From the NCBI RefSeq assembly GCF_013114545.1, contig NZ_VTXI01000020.1, forward strand, positions 1 to 64,000: a stretch of DNA of 64,000 bases, in the 5' to 3' direction. The position numbers and the translations under genes were made by a program. Shown piece after piece: positions 35,585-44,572 of the stretch (within the stretch, counting starts at the first letter, position 1; each line of letters opens with the position of its first letter). The stretch is from Vibrio sp. RE86 (GTDB lineage Bacteria > Pseudomonadota > Gammaproteobacteria > Enterobacterales > Vibrionaceae). The notes below the pieces were generated by a model. That model did no database searches, was not told the DNA's origin, and saw only the letters and a list, made by a program, of their open reading frames with translations.

Positions 35585-36565
35585 ATGTTTAACGCACTGA
35601 TTCTAAACCAAGAAGAAAAACGTACTATCGCAACCATCGAACAGATCGATGAAGCACAATTGCCGGAAGGCGAAGTACTGATCGATGTTGATTACTCATC
35701 ACTAAACTACAAAGACGGTTTAGCAATCACGGGGAAAGGCAAAATCATCCGCAACTTCCCTATGGTTCCAGGTATCGATCTCGCGGGTACGGTAGTGAGC
35801 TCTGAAGATGACCGTTACCAAGCAGGTGATAAAGTTGTTCTAACTGGCTGGGGCGTAGGTGAGAACCATTGGGGCGGTATGGCACAACGTGCTCGTCTTA
35901 AAGCAGACTGGCTAGTGCCACTACCTAAAGGCATCGACAGCAAAAAAGCGATGATGGTGGGTACCGCTGGCTTTACGGCAATGCTGTGTGTTCAAGCGAT
36001 CATTGATGGTGGTGTTAAGTCTGAAGACGGCGAGATCTTAGTCACTGGCGCAAGTGGTGGTGTAGGTTCTGTTGCAGTAACACTGCTTGCTGAGCTTGGT
36101 TACAAAGTAGCCGCAGTGACAGGCCGCGTTGAGCAAAATGGCCCACTACTAGAGAAGCTAGGTGCAAGCCGCATCATTGAACGTGGTGAATTTGAAGAGC
36201 CAGCACGTCCACTTGAAAAGCAAGTTTGGGCAGGCGCTGTCGATACCGTTGGCAGCAAAGTACTAGCTAAAGTTCTCGCTCAAATGGATTACAACAGCGT
36301 GGTAGCGGCATGTGGCCTAGCAGGTGGCTTTGATCTACCAACCACAGTCATGCCATTCATCCTACGTAACGTTCGCCTACAAGGTGTGGACTCAGTAATG
36401 TGCCCAACTGAAAAACGTATCGCTGCATGGGAAAAACTGGTTGAACTACTACCAGATAGCTACTTCGAGCAAGCATGTACAGAAGCAACGTTAGAAGAAG
36501 CACCTAAATTCGCTGAAGACATCACTAATGGTCAAGTAACAGGCCGCGTAGTTATTAAGCTGTAA
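35585..36565 (+). CDS. acuI: acrylyl-CoA reductase (NADPH) AcuI/YhdH family
   Basis: This 326-residue zinc-independent MDR reductase resembles AcuI/YhdH. AcuI reduces the toxic acrylyl-CoA to propionyl-CoA, a route that in marine bacteria is tied to DMSP breakdown. Motifs are DYSSLNYKDGLA near residue 38-49, PGIDLAGTV (about 63-71) and the NADPH loop TGASGGVGSVA (about 152-162). ATG 35585 is chosen; the in-frame ATG at 35573 has no homology. It stands alone, with terminators on both sides. Confidence 0.93.
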   Translation: MFNALILNQEEKRTIATIEQIDEAQLPEGEVLIDVDYSSLNYKDGLAITGKGKIIRNFPMVPGIDLAGTVVSSEDDRYQAGDKVVLTGWGVGENHWGGMAQRARLKADWLVPLPKGIDSKKAMMVGTAGFTAMLCVQAIIDGGVKSEDGEILVTGASGGVGSVAVTLLAELGYKVAAVTGRVEQNGPLLEKLGASRIIERGEFEEPARPLEKQVWAGAVDTVGSKVLAKVLAQMDYNSVVAACGLAGGFDLPTTVMPFILRNVRLQGVDSVMCPTEKRIAAWEKLVELLPDSYFEQACTEATLEEAPKFAEDITNGQVTGRVVIKL

Positions 36566-36589
36566 TCGTTACCCTTCTATAGAATAAAT

Positions 36590-36616
36590 AAAGCCGGGTC
36601 ATTTGCCCGGCTTTTA
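36590..36616. terminator. terminator between acuI and the cytochrome gene
   Basis: AAAGCCGGG / CCCGGCTTT (36590-36598 with 36606-36614), loop TCATTTG, with flanking A/T runs, between convergent genes. Confidence 0.88.
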
Positions 36617-36632
36617 CTGTCTTAAGTTTGAG

Positions 36633-37559
36633 TTAGTATGCTTTAGAGCCAAGAGTGTGCTTATCGATCGGGCTTGGTTGACCATAGGTTCCATTGTGCT
36701 GATGGAATGCTTCTTTAGTCTGCTCAACATTCCCCTTAAACCTTGGATCCTGTGGACGCTCATGGCTGTTAATGTACAGCGCCACATCCCAAGCGTCTTG
36801 ATCACTTAAACTATAGCCCTGCCCAAGCGGCATATTGGCTTTAATGAAAGCCGCTGCCGTGTTGATACGATGCATCCCTGCTCCCCAGTTGTAGCTGTCT
36901 TTGCCCCATAATGGCGGGAATACGTAACGTTCGGCGACTTGTCGACCTTGCCCATTTTCTGCATGGCAAACCGCACATTGCTTTTGATAAACATCTTTCC
37001 CACGAGCGAATTCAGGTTCTTGCTTTGGTTTATCAATATTCGCAAACCCACGTCCGGGTAGGTTGTTATCTACCACTACCCCAAATGACACCCAATAGGA
37101 ATAGGCGTTGAGATCTTTTATCTCTTGGCTAAATAACTCTGGTGGTTTGCCATCTTTCGCATTCATAGAATAAAGAAAGCAGCCTTGCAAACGATCTTCA
37201 AAGGTATTCACGCGTTTATTCTTACCTCGATATGCAGGGTAAGAGACATATGCAGCCCACATTGGCGCGGCATCAGCTACCTGACCACCACCAATGTGGC
37301 AGTTAGTGCAATTCATGCCGTTGTTCACTTTGCCTGTTTTGTGCAGCTGCTGCGTGTTCATGAACAACGAATAACCACGCTTGATGGATTCACCTAACTC
37401 ACCCTCTGGTAGGCTTTGCCAATCTTGAGGCTGATGATGTGTTTCGTCATCTTTAAGATCACGCGTCAAACCGATCTCATGCAGTTCAGTATAGGCTTCT
37501 TCAGCCATCACCGCAGGAGCCAACAGAACAACGAACAAAATGTATCGATTCATAATCAT
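36633..37559 (-). CDS. tsdA: diheme c-type cytochrome, thiosulfate dehydrogenase (TsdA)-like
   Basis: TsdA oxidises thiosulfate to tetrathionate (and can run in reverse) in the periplasm. The 308-residue protein has a signal peptide (about 1-19, ending VMA) and two heme c sites: Cys84-TN-Cys87-His88 and Cys195-AV-Cys198-His199. Cys127 in RLQGCFLYSMN sits at the spacing of the unusual cysteine heme ligand of TsdA. The start overlaps the upstream diheme gene by 4 bp (ATGA), so the two are coupled. The assignment is by motif pattern; activity is inferred. Confidence 0.78.
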   Translation of the reverse strand: MIMNRYILFVVLLAPAVMAEEAYTELHEIGLTRDLKDDETHHQPQDWQSLPEGELGESIKRGYSLFMNTQQLHKTGKVNNGMNCTNCHIGGGQVADAAPMWAAYVSYPAYRGKNKRVNTFEDRLQGCFLYSMNAKDGKPPELFSQEIKDLNAYSYWVSFGVVVDNNLPGRGFANIDKPKQEPEFARGKDVYQKQCAVCHAENGQGRQVAERYVFPPLWGKDSYNWGAGMHRINTAAAFIKANMPLGQGYSLSDQDAWDVALYINSHERPQDPRFKGNVEQTKEAFHQHNGTYGQPSPIDKHTLGSKAY

Positions 37560-38182
37560 TGCTCCCCTAGATTAGCGAAGTAATCCGATACCGCAGCAAT
37601 TTCTTCATCACTGAGCGCCTTAGATATCGACGGCATTGAGCCCAACACCCCCGGTGGACGCTTGTCTTGCTTCCAAGCCATCAATTGATTTTTTAAATAA
37701 TCCGCATTTTGCCCAGCAAGCCGAGGAAAGGAAGGGGAAACACCTACGCCGCTCGGGCCGTGGCAACTCACGCAAGCTGGTACATTATCTTGCCATTTAC
37801 CGGTGTATGCGATTTGTTCTCCTAGAGACATATCTCCCGGCCACGTTGCTCCACGCCATTTAATGGTGAATGTTTTAGCGTCAGGCTGAGCTACATAGTG
37901 AGCGACGGCTTGTTTGATTTGTTCATCAGTGAGGTCATGCACAATGGGTTGCATGAAGGTGCTGGAGCGCTTTTGTTCACGAAACGCTTTAACTTGGCTT
38001 GTTAGATAAGAGCCCGATAACCCCCATAGGTTGGGGATGGTGTTTTCTCTTGCTTGTCCGTCTTGCCCATGGCAATCAGCACACACTTCCACTACAGATT
38101 GCTCTGCAACAACAGAAAAAGATAAGCCGAGCGACAAAAACAACATCGAAAGCACTGCGCTTACGTGGCGTTGCTTACTCAT
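37556..38182 (-). CDS. tsdB: diheme cytochrome c4-type protein, TsdB-like
   Basis: This 208-residue periplasmic protein has a signal peptide (about 1-26) and two cytochrome c domains with CADCH (34-38) and CVSCH (137-141). It resembles c4-type cytochromes and TsdB, the electron acceptor of TsdA in tsdBA operons. The stop overlaps the tsdA-like start. It lies 64 bp after the LysR gene on the same strand. Confidence 0.78.
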   Translation of the reverse strand: MSKQRHVSAVLSMLFLSLGLSFSVVAEQSVVEVCADCHGQDGQARENTIPNLWGLSGSYLTSQVKAFREQKRSSTFMQPIVHDLTDEQIKQAVAHYVAQPDAKTFTIKWRGATWPGDMSLGEQIAYTGKWQDNVPACVSCHGPSGVGVSPSFPRLAGQNADYLKNQLMAWKQDKRPPGVLGSMPSISKALSDEEIAAVSDYFANLGEQ

Positions 38183-38246
38183 AGAACTTCCTAGTGCTTT
38201 ATATTGGTTGTAATTAAAACACTAGGACAAGTTCGCAATTATTCAA

Positions 38247-39188
38247 TCAATCCAACCCAATATCGTCAATCCGCTTCGCAATCAAACGACTACACTCTTC
38301 TTTTACGATGCCTCTCAGCCATTCTTGGGCTGGAGAATGCTCACAACGCGGATGCCAAATCATTGAGTAATCAAACGGGGTGAACTGGAATGGTAATGGC
38401 TTAATGACCAAATCATAGCGCTCTGCGACCAAGTAGGCTAAATCAGCAGGAACAGTGATAATGATTGGCATCGTATCAACAATCGCTAGCGCCGCTTCCA
38501 AATGATAAGCTCGCAGTACCATCTTACGTTTAGGTTGATCGACCAGCGCCCCTTCAATTAAAGCTTTAACACCATCACTTATCGCGATCATCGCATGCGG
38601 ATAATTGAGATAATCTTGCAAATTCAATTCACAGTCCGCCAAAGGGTGCTGTTTAGACAATAAGCACAAAACGCCAACTCGACCGAGAATTTCGCTGCGC
38701 AGTGGCTCGACAGGGCCAATCGGACGACAAATTGCAAAGTCTGCGCCTTCGGCTGTCAGTTGATCCGCGAGTCTGTCATGCTGAAGAGGTAAAAAGTTAA
38801 AGGAAACATTAGGCGCTTCTTGGTAAATGCGCGGCAGAGCAAATGGCAAAATAGTTTGCATCGCATAATCTGTAGTGGCGATATTAAATGTCTGATCGCA
38901 ACTACTCGGCTCAAACTCTATGGGTGATAAAAGCTGTCTAAGAGATTCTAAAGGTTCACCGAGAGAACGATCGATTTCGAGCGCTTTTTCTGTAGGGATA
39001 AGATGTTGTCCTTGGCGAGTAAACAAAGGATCGCCAAGCATGTCGCGCAAACGTCCTAGAACCCGGCTCATTGCAGATTGGCTCAGATTCAGGCGATAAG
39101 CTGCTTTACTGACACTGCACTCTTCAATCAACACTCGCAGAGCCACCAATAAATTTAAGTCGCGACGGTAGATATCTTCTAATTCCAC
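38247..39188 (-). CDS. LysR family transcriptional regulator
   Basis: This 313-residue protein has an N-terminal winged helix-turn-helix (about 8-65: SVSKAAYRLNLSQSAMSRVLGRLR) and a LysR substrate-binding domain (about 95-300). It is encoded on the same strand, directly upstream of the tsdB-tsdA-like pair, and may control it or be co-transcribed. The ligand is unknown. No divergent gene, the usual LysR target, is present: the next gene upstream runs the same way. Confidence 0.9.
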   Translation of the reverse strand: MELEDIYRRDLNLLVALRVLIEECSVSKAAYRLNLSQSAMSRVLGRLRDMLGDPLFTRQGQHLIPTEKALEIDRSLGEPLESLRQLLSPIEFEPSSCDQTFNIATTDYAMQTILPFALPRIYQEAPNVSFNFLPLQHDRLADQLTAEGADFAICRPIGPVEPLRSEILGRVGVLCLLSKQHPLADCELNLQDYLNYPHAMIAISDGVKALIEGALVDQPKRKMVLRAYHLEAALAIVDTMPIIITVPADLAYLVAERYDLVIKPLPFQFTPFDYSMIWHPRCEHSPAQEWLRGIVKEECSRLIAKRIDDIGLD

Positions 39189-39240
39189 AATAAGCCACTA
39201 CATATTGAAAGGGATTAAATGGATTGTACCTTTTTCAGGC

Positions 39241-39265
39241 AAAAAAAATCCCGCTTTTCAGCGGG
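39241..39265 (-). terminator. leftward terminator after the 64-aa gene
   Basis: On the minus strand CCCGCT / AGCGGG (39260-39265 with 39250-39255), loop GAAA, is followed by an eight-T run (39241-39248). It separates the small membrane gene from the LysR gene. Confidence 0.85.
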
Positions 39266-39340
39266 GAAGCCCAAGAAAACTGGGGATAGTGTCGGAATGT
39301 AGTTGAGCGTAGTGATAAAAAACGAGTGTAGTTGGAAGTT

Positions 39341-39535
39341 CTACAGTTCGTTCTCTTGTTCTTCAGATGCGCTCGGCCAGCGATGCATCTCAAGCCAAAT
39401 CCCTACAACCGTCGCACCCATACCAAGCAATGGCATAAATGATGACGATTCTGCTGGTGAACGAAGTACAAGTGCGCAAAAAGAAATAAAGCACAGCACG
39501 GAATAGATTGTTAATCGATCTAGAGCTGTTAGCAT
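39341..39535 (-). CDS. small membrane protein, 64 aa, unknown
   Basis: The product has two predicted membrane segments (about 8-24 and 32-48) and an acidic tail ending near EEQENEL. The ATG at 39535 follows a good AAGGAAG site on the minus strand. The same frame is open to 39823, but that extension is antisense to tusA and is rejected. It is divergent from tusA and has its own terminator. I recognise no family. Confidence 0.65.
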   Translation of the reverse strand: MLTALDRLTIYSVLCFISFCALVLRSPAESSSFMPLLGMGATVVGIWLEMHRWPSASEEQENEL

Positions 39536-39662
39536 ACTTGCTTCCTTGTCATTTGTTACCAACTTGTTAACTAAGTTAAAACAAATTGATCGCTTTGCCA
39601 AGGGGTTATTGAATATTTTTTCTTCACTAGTATCATCTAGCTCAAATTGAACCAGTAAAGAT

Positions 39663-39917
39663 ATGACCATGACATTCAATCCAGAACAGGCAAACAAAAC
39701 ACTAGAGGCGGAAGGATTACGCTGCCCAGAGCCAGTGATGATGGTCAGGAAGACAATTCGCAATATGCAGGACGGGGAAATACTGTTAGTAAAGGCAGAT
39801 GACCCATCAACAACTCGCGACATTCCTAGTTTCTGTCGCTTTATGGATCATCAGTTAGTTGGCTCGCAAACTGAAGAGCTACCTTATCAGTATCTGATTA
39901 AGAAAGGTTTGGCATAA
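39663..39917 (+). CDS. tusA: sulfurtransferase TusA
   Basis: TusA carries persulfide sulfur from IscS to the TusBCD relay for 2-thiouridine in tRNA, and to other pathways. The 84-residue protein has the active Cys21 in GLRCPEPVMMVRK and the DDPSTTRDIPSFCRF motif (46-60). The start may be 39663 or the in-frame ATG at 39669. It is a single-gene unit with a strong terminator. Confidence 0.93.
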   Translation: MTMTFNPEQANKTLEAEGLRCPEPVMMVRKTIRNMQDGEILLVKADDPSTTRDIPSFCRFMDHQLVGSQTEELPYQYLIKKGLA

Positions 39918-39933
39918 AGCCGCTTAACAAAGT

Positions 39934-39962
39934 AAAACGGCAGCCATAGGCTGCCGTTTTTT
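39934..39962. terminator. bidirectional terminator after tusA
   Basis: A perfect 12-bp stem AAAACGGCAGCC / GGCTGCCGTTTT (39934-39945 with 39949-39960) with a 3-nt loop lies between two convergent genes. Confidence 0.92.
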
Positions 39963-40221
39963 ATTCATCATATTCTAAAGTGCGTACTTCGCTTTGCAGT
40001 TTATTGAGCTGCTTTTGCATCGCCCGCATTTCTTCATGCATAGGGATGATATGCGCAACTCGAATCCAAGCCTCAACAGTTAACCCCGTGAGGATAAAGG
40101 ACCCTGCGACTATAGGCAGCCACATATCAGTCAGCACCATCGCCAAAATGCACAGTACTAAACCGAAGGTGAACAAATAACTCTGACTCTTTGGGGTCAT
40201 CCCCATGTAACGTGTAAGCAT
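39961..40221 (-). CDS. small membrane protein with C-terminal coiled coil, 86 aa
   Basis: The product has two hydrophobic segments (about 15-30 and 34-50) and a C-terminal helix with heptad spacing (about 58-84: MHEEMRAMQKQLNKLQSEV). It has no known function that I recognise. It lies downstream of mneA on the same strand with a 161-bp gap and shares the terminator with tusA. Confidence 0.65.
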   Translation of the reverse strand: MLTRYMGMTPKSQSYLFTFGLVLCILAMVLTDMWLPIVAGSFILTGLTVEAWIRVAHIIPMHEEMRAMQKQLNKLQSEVRTLEYDE

Positions 40222-40382
40222 AAACTTGCCCTCTCGCTATCATTCACACCGTTAAATTAGCATGACAATTGTGACACTAATATGTCAGAGATCACGACTT
40301 GACACGATATTAAGTCAGAGTTTGAACTTGCTCTATTTCATGAACATTTATTGACATTTAACACCATAATCGCAACTTTTGA

Positions 40383-40937
40383 CTACAGCACTGCTGCGCC
40401 AATAGCCAGAGCAACAAACAATAATGCAGTGACTTTGCGAATCAGCGCCAATGGCATCTTGTCTGCCGATAGTTTGCCAATCAAAACCACAGGAACATTC
40501 GCTAAAAGCATACCAATAGTGGTACCAAGAATGACCATCATTAAGGCATCCGCATACTGCGCTCCGAGAATAGAGGTAGCAATCTGAGTCTTGTCACCAA
40601 TCTCTGCGACAAAGAAGGCGATAAAGCTGGCAATGAAAGGGCCCCTGTTAGAGATCTGTTCATCCTCATCCAACTTATCAGGGATTAGCACCCAAGCCGC
40701 CATAGCAAGAAAACTTACCACCAGCACCCATTTTAAGGTTTCAGGTGTCATGTAGTCGGCCACAACAACACCGAGCCAAGCAGCAAGGGCATGATTGGCA
40801 ATGGTAGCGAAAAAGATCGCGGCGATAATAGGAATAGGTTTGCGATAGCGGCTGGCTAGCAGCAAAGAGAGAAGTTGGGTTTTATCACCGATCTCCGCCA
40901 GTGCGACGGTCGTGATTGAGATTGCTAATACGCTCAA
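40383..40937 (-). CDS. mneA: manganese exporter MneA (UPF0016/GDT1 family)
   Basis: MneA exports Mn2+ in Vibrio. The 184-residue inner-membrane protein has two homologous halves of three membrane segments, each with the family ion motif: EIGDKTQ at 15-21 and EIGDKTQ at 112-118. The start is TTG at 40937, six bases after AAAGAG; the nearby ATG (40942) opens only a two-codon frame. A Mn2+ riboswitch in the leader fits the role. Confidence 0.92.
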   Translation of the reverse strand: MSVLAISITTVALAEIGDKTQLLSLLLASRYRKPIPIIAAIFFATIANHALAAWLGVVVADYMTPETLKWVLVVSFLAMAAWVLIPDKLDEDEQISNRGPFIASFIAFFVAEIGDKTQIATSILGAQYADALMMVILGTTIGMLLANVPVVLIGKLSADKMPLALIRKVTALLFVALAIGAAVL

Positions 40938-41020
40938 GACATGCTCTTTAGGGTGGGATTAATTATTTTAACCGTAGACAAACCTCACGCCCCACCCCGG
41001 TTCATGATGATCTGTCTAAG

Positions 41021-41160
41021 GTCTTGCTAAACCACATCGGCCTATTATTGTTGTGCGCCGATATTGGGTCTCGAATGCCATGATGATTTTGCATCAATTA
41101 TGTTGACAGACGAACCGACTATCCCAGTGTTGATAACTCGGTAAGCTACTCCCCAAAGAC
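41021..41160 (-). ncRNA. yybP-ykoY manganese riboswitch upstream of mneA
   Basis: On the minus strand the leader starts GTCTT then GGGGAGTAGC (41145-41154), the hallmark of the yybP-ykoY aptamer. The 3' side ends AAGAC (41021-41025), which pairs with GTCTT (41156-41160) as P1. The middle holds a long variable stem. It lies 84 bp before mneA on the transcribed strand, so Mn2+ binding should switch on the exporter. Whether the switch acts on termination or on translation is not clear from the sequence. Confidence 0.85.
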
Positions 41161-41377
41161 GGCGTGATTTTATCCACCTCACTACCAATTCTCAACCTTC
41201 AAACTACAAATAATCTCCCTTTTAATGGAAATCGGTTAGGTAAGTCGGAAAAATTCCACTAAAGGGGATTTTCGGCTACCAATTAATCAAGATTAGCGCT
41301 ACTCCCATGCCAAATATCTGGGTATACTTGATTGTTATTTTTTCTCTATTTTAGACACAAGAATCGCGCGAATTACT

Positions 41378-42298
41378 ATGCAAAAATACGATATCAAAAC
41401 CTTCCAGGGAATGATCCTCGCGCTGCAGGATTACTGGGCACAAAACGGTTGTACCATTGTTCAACCTCTAGATATGGAAGTAGGTGCGGGCACCTCTCAC
41501 CCAATGACATGTCTACGTGCACTTGGCCCAGAGCCAATGTCGACAGCTTACGTTCAACCTTCACGTCGTCCTACCGATGGCCGTTACGGTGAAAACCCGA
41601 ACCGTCTGCAGCACTATTATCAATTCCAAGTAGCTCTAAAACCATCTCCAGATAATATTCAGGAGTTGTACTTAGGCTCACTTGAAGTTCTTGGTATCGA
41701 CCCGCTAGTACACGACATTCGTTTCGTAGAAGATAACTGGGAAAACCCAACGCTAGGCGCATGGGGTCTTGGTTGGGAAGTATGGCTAAACGGCATGGAA
41801 GTAACTCAGTTTACTTACTTCCAGCAAGTTGGTGGCCTTGAGTGTAAGCCTGTGACTGGTGAGATCACTTACGGTATCGAGCGTCTAGCAATGTACATCC
41901 AAGAAGTAGACTCTGTTTACGACCTAGTATGGAACGTGGCACCAGATGGCAGCAACGTAACTTACGGTGATATCTTCCACCAAAACGAGGTTGAGCAATC
42001 GACTTACAACTTCGAGCACGCTGACGTAGATTTCCTATTTACCTTCTTCGACCAGTGCGAGAAAGAGTGTAAAGAGCTACTTGAGCTTGAGAAGCCACTT
42101 CCGCTTCCAGCTTACGAGCGCATTCTTAAAGCTGGCCACGCATTCAACATCCTTGATGCACGTAAAGCTATCTCTGTAACAGAGCGCCAACGTTACATCC
42201 TTCGTATCCGCAACCTGACGAAATCAGTTGCTGAAGCGTACTACGCATCACGTGAAGCTCTTGGCTTCCCAATGTGCCGTAAGGAAGAGGAGAAGTAA
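41378..42298 (+). CDS. glyQ: glycyl-tRNA synthetase alpha subunit
   Basis: GlyQ is the catalytic half of the alpha2beta2 glycyl-tRNA synthetase. The 306-residue protein has the class II motifs, with the MEVGAGTSHPMT segment (about 29-40), AYVQPSRRPTDGRYG (about 51-65) as motif 2 region, and the QVGGLECKPVTGEITYGIERLAMY end block as motif 3. The ATG at 41378 gives the family start. glyS starts 2 bp after its stop. Confidence 0.97.
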   Translation: MQKYDIKTFQGMILALQDYWAQNGCTIVQPLDMEVGAGTSHPMTCLRALGPEPMSTAYVQPSRRPTDGRYGENPNRLQHYYQFQVALKPSPDNIQELYLGSLEVLGIDPLVHDIRFVEDNWENPTLGAWGLGWEVWLNGMEVTQFTYFQQVGGLECKPVTGEITYGIERLAMYIQEVDSVYDLVWNVAPDGSNVTYGDIFHQNEVEQSTYNFEHADVDFLFTFFDQCEKECKELLELEKPLPLPAYERILKAGHAFNILDARKAISVTERQRYILRIRNLTKSVAEAYYASREALGFPMCRKEEEK

Positions 42299-42300
42299 TC

Positions 42301-44367
42301 ATGGCTAAAGAATTTCTAATTGAACTGGGTACTGAAGAGCTACCACCAACGCAGCTTCGCACTCTAGCAGAAGCTTTCGCTGCAAACTTCGAAGCAGAGC
42401 TTAAAGGCGCAGACCTAGCACACGAAGGTGTGAAATGGTACGCGGCTCCTCGTCGTCTAGCACTTAAGGTTGCTGGTCTTGCTGAAGGTCAAGCTGACAA
42501 AGTGGTTGAGAAGCGTGGTCCTGCAGTTTCTGTGGCATTCGATGCTGACGGTAACGCTACTAAAGCCGCTCAAGGTTGGGCTCGTGGTAACGGCATCACT
42601 GTTGAGCAAGCTGACCGCCTAGTAACAGACAAAGGCGAATGGCTTCTTTTCAAACAAGAAGTAAAAGGCCAAGCAACGACTGAAATCGTTGTTGAGCTAG
42701 CAGCAAAAGCACTGGGTAACCTACCAATCGCTAAGCCAATGCGTTGGGGCAACAAGACGACTCAGTTCATTCGTCCAGTTAAGACGCTAACTATGCTGAT
42801 GGGCTCTGACCTTATCGAAGGCGAGATCCTAGGCGTAGCCTCTGACCGCACTATCCGTGGTCACCGCTTCATGGGTGAGCAAGAGTTCACTATCGATTCT
42901 GCAGAGCAATACCCAGCGATCCTAGAAGAACGCGGTAAAGTAATGGCAGATTACGAAGCGCGTAAAGCTATCATCCTTGCTGACTCGCAAAAAGCGGCAG
43001 CAGCGGTTGGCGGTAAAGCTGACCTAGAAGATGATCTTGTTGAAGAAGTAACGTCTCTGGTTGAGTGGCCAGTCGTTCTTACTGCGAAGTTTGAAGAAGA
43101 GTTCCTAAAGGTTCCTTCTGAAGCGCTAGTTTACACCATGAAAGGTGACCAGAAGTACTTCCCTGTTTACGATGACAACAAGAAGCTACTACCTAACTTC
43201 ATCTTTGTTTCTAACATCGAATCTAAAGAGCCTCGCTACGTAATCGAAGGTAACGAGAAAGTTGTACGCCCACGTCTAGCGGATGCGGAATTCTTCTTTA
43301 ATACTGACCGTAAGCGCCCTCTAATCGACCGTCTACCTGAGCTAGAGCAAGCTATCTTCCAAAAGCAGCTTGGTACTATCAAAGACAAGACTGACCGTAT
43401 TACTGAGCTTGCTGGCTACATCGCTGAGCAAATCGATGCTGACGTTGAAAAGTCTAAGCGTGCTGGTCTTCTAGCGAAGTGTGACCTAATGACATCAATG
43501 GTATTTGAATTTACAGATACTCAAGGTGTAATGGGCATGCACTACGCAACTCACGATGGTGAAGACGAGCAGGTAGCACTGGCACTTTACGAGCAGTACA
43601 TGCCTCGTTTCGCAGGTGACGATCTACCAAGCACTGGCATTTCTTCTGCTGTTGCTATGGCTGACAAGCTAGACACGATTGTTGGTATCTTCGGTATTGG
43701 TCAAGCACCTAAGGGTTCTGACCCATTCGCACTTCGTCGTGCATCTCTAGGTGTACTACGTATCATCGTAGAAAACGGCTACAGCCTAGACCTAACTGAC
43801 CTAATTGCAAAAGCTCAGTCTCTATTTGGCGATAAGCTTACAAATGCGAACGTTGCAAACGACGTTATCGACTTCATGCTTGGTCGTTTCAATGCATGGT
43901 ACAAAGACGAAGGCTTCAGCGTGGATATCATCCAAGCTGTACTGGCTAACCGTCCGACTAAACCAGCAGACTTCGACCAGCGTGTTAAAGCTGTATCTCA
44001 CTTCCGTGAGCTAGAAGCAGCAGAAGCACTAGCGGCAGCGAACAAGCGTGTAGGTAACATCCTAGCGAAATTCGACGGCGAACTTGCAGCAGACATCGAC
44101 CTTGCGCTTCTACAAGAAGATGCGGAGAAGACGCTAGCAGAAAGTGTTGAAGTGATGACTGAAGCATTAGAGCCAGCGTTTGCAACAGGTAACTACCAAG
44201 AAGCACTAAGCAAGCTAGCTGACCTACGTGAGCCAGTCGATGCATTCTTCGATAACGTAATGGTTATGGCTGACGACGAAGCTCTGAAAAAGAACCGTCT
44301 AACGCTACTGAACAACCTGCGTAACCTATTCCTGCAGATTGCGGACATCTCTTTACTGCAGAAGTAA
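42301..44367 (+). CDS. glyS: glycyl-tRNA synthetase beta subunit
   Basis: GlyS is the large tRNA-binding subunit that pairs with GlyQ. The 688-residue protein has the family start EFLIELGTEELPPTQL, an HD-like central domain near MHYATHDGEDEQVA, and the C-terminal anticodon-binding DALR-like domain. It follows glyQ with AGGAGAAG and is ended by a strong terminator. Confidence 0.97.
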   Translation: MAKEFLIELGTEELPPTQLRTLAEAFAANFEAELKGADLAHEGVKWYAAPRRLALKVAGLAEGQADKVVEKRGPAVSVAFDADGNATKAAQGWARGNGITVEQADRLVTDKGEWLLFKQEVKGQATTEIVVELAAKALGNLPIAKPMRWGNKTTQFIRPVKTLTMLMGSDLIEGEILGVASDRTIRGHRFMGEQEFTIDSAEQYPAILEERGKVMADYEARKAIILADSQKAAAAVGGKADLEDDLVEEVTSLVEWPVVLTAKFEEEFLKVPSEALVYTMKGDQKYFPVYDDNKKLLPNFIFVSNIESKEPRYVIEGNEKVVRPRLADAEFFFNTDRKRPLIDRLPELEQAIFQKQLGTIKDKTDRITELAGYIAEQIDADVEKSKRAGLLAKCDLMTSMVFEFTDTQGVMGMHYATHDGEDEQVALALYEQYMPRFAGDDLPSTGISSAVAMADKLDTIVGIFGIGQAPKGSDPFALRRASLGVLRIIVENGYSLDLTDLIAKAQSLFGDKLTNANVANDVIDFMLGRFNAWYKDEGFSVDIIQAVLANRPTKPADFDQRVKAVSHFRELEAAEALAAANKRVGNILAKFDGELAADIDLALLQEDAEKTLAESVEVMTEALEPAFATGNYQEALSKLADLREPVDAFFDNVMVMADDEALKKNRLTLLNNLRNLFLQIADISLLQK

Positions 44368-44399
44368 GCTTTTTAACCTTACTTTAAATAAGAGAACTC

Positions 44400-44427
44400 A
44401 AGCCCAACTCCTCGGAGTTGGGCTTTT
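44400..44427 (+). terminator. terminator of glyQS
   Basis: AAGCCCAACTC / GAGTTGGGCTT (44400-44410 with 44415-44425), CTCG loop, then TTCTTT. Confidence 0.92.
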
Positions 44428-44572
44428 CTTTACCCCGAACTCAAATTGCCCCAATTTAGTGCTTTTCGTCGTTTAGCCATTGATGTATGTTCGAGGATTA
44501 CTCTATTGGTCAGCTACGCACTGATCGTCGAAATATAAAGCAATGACAATAATGAATTAGGTATCGCTCGTA

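Noticed and set aside
39536..39823. N-terminal extension of the 64-aa membrane protein frame (total 160 codons)
   Set aside because: It is antisense to tusA, has no membrane-protein or family features, and a good ribosome-binding site precedes the internal ATG at 39535.
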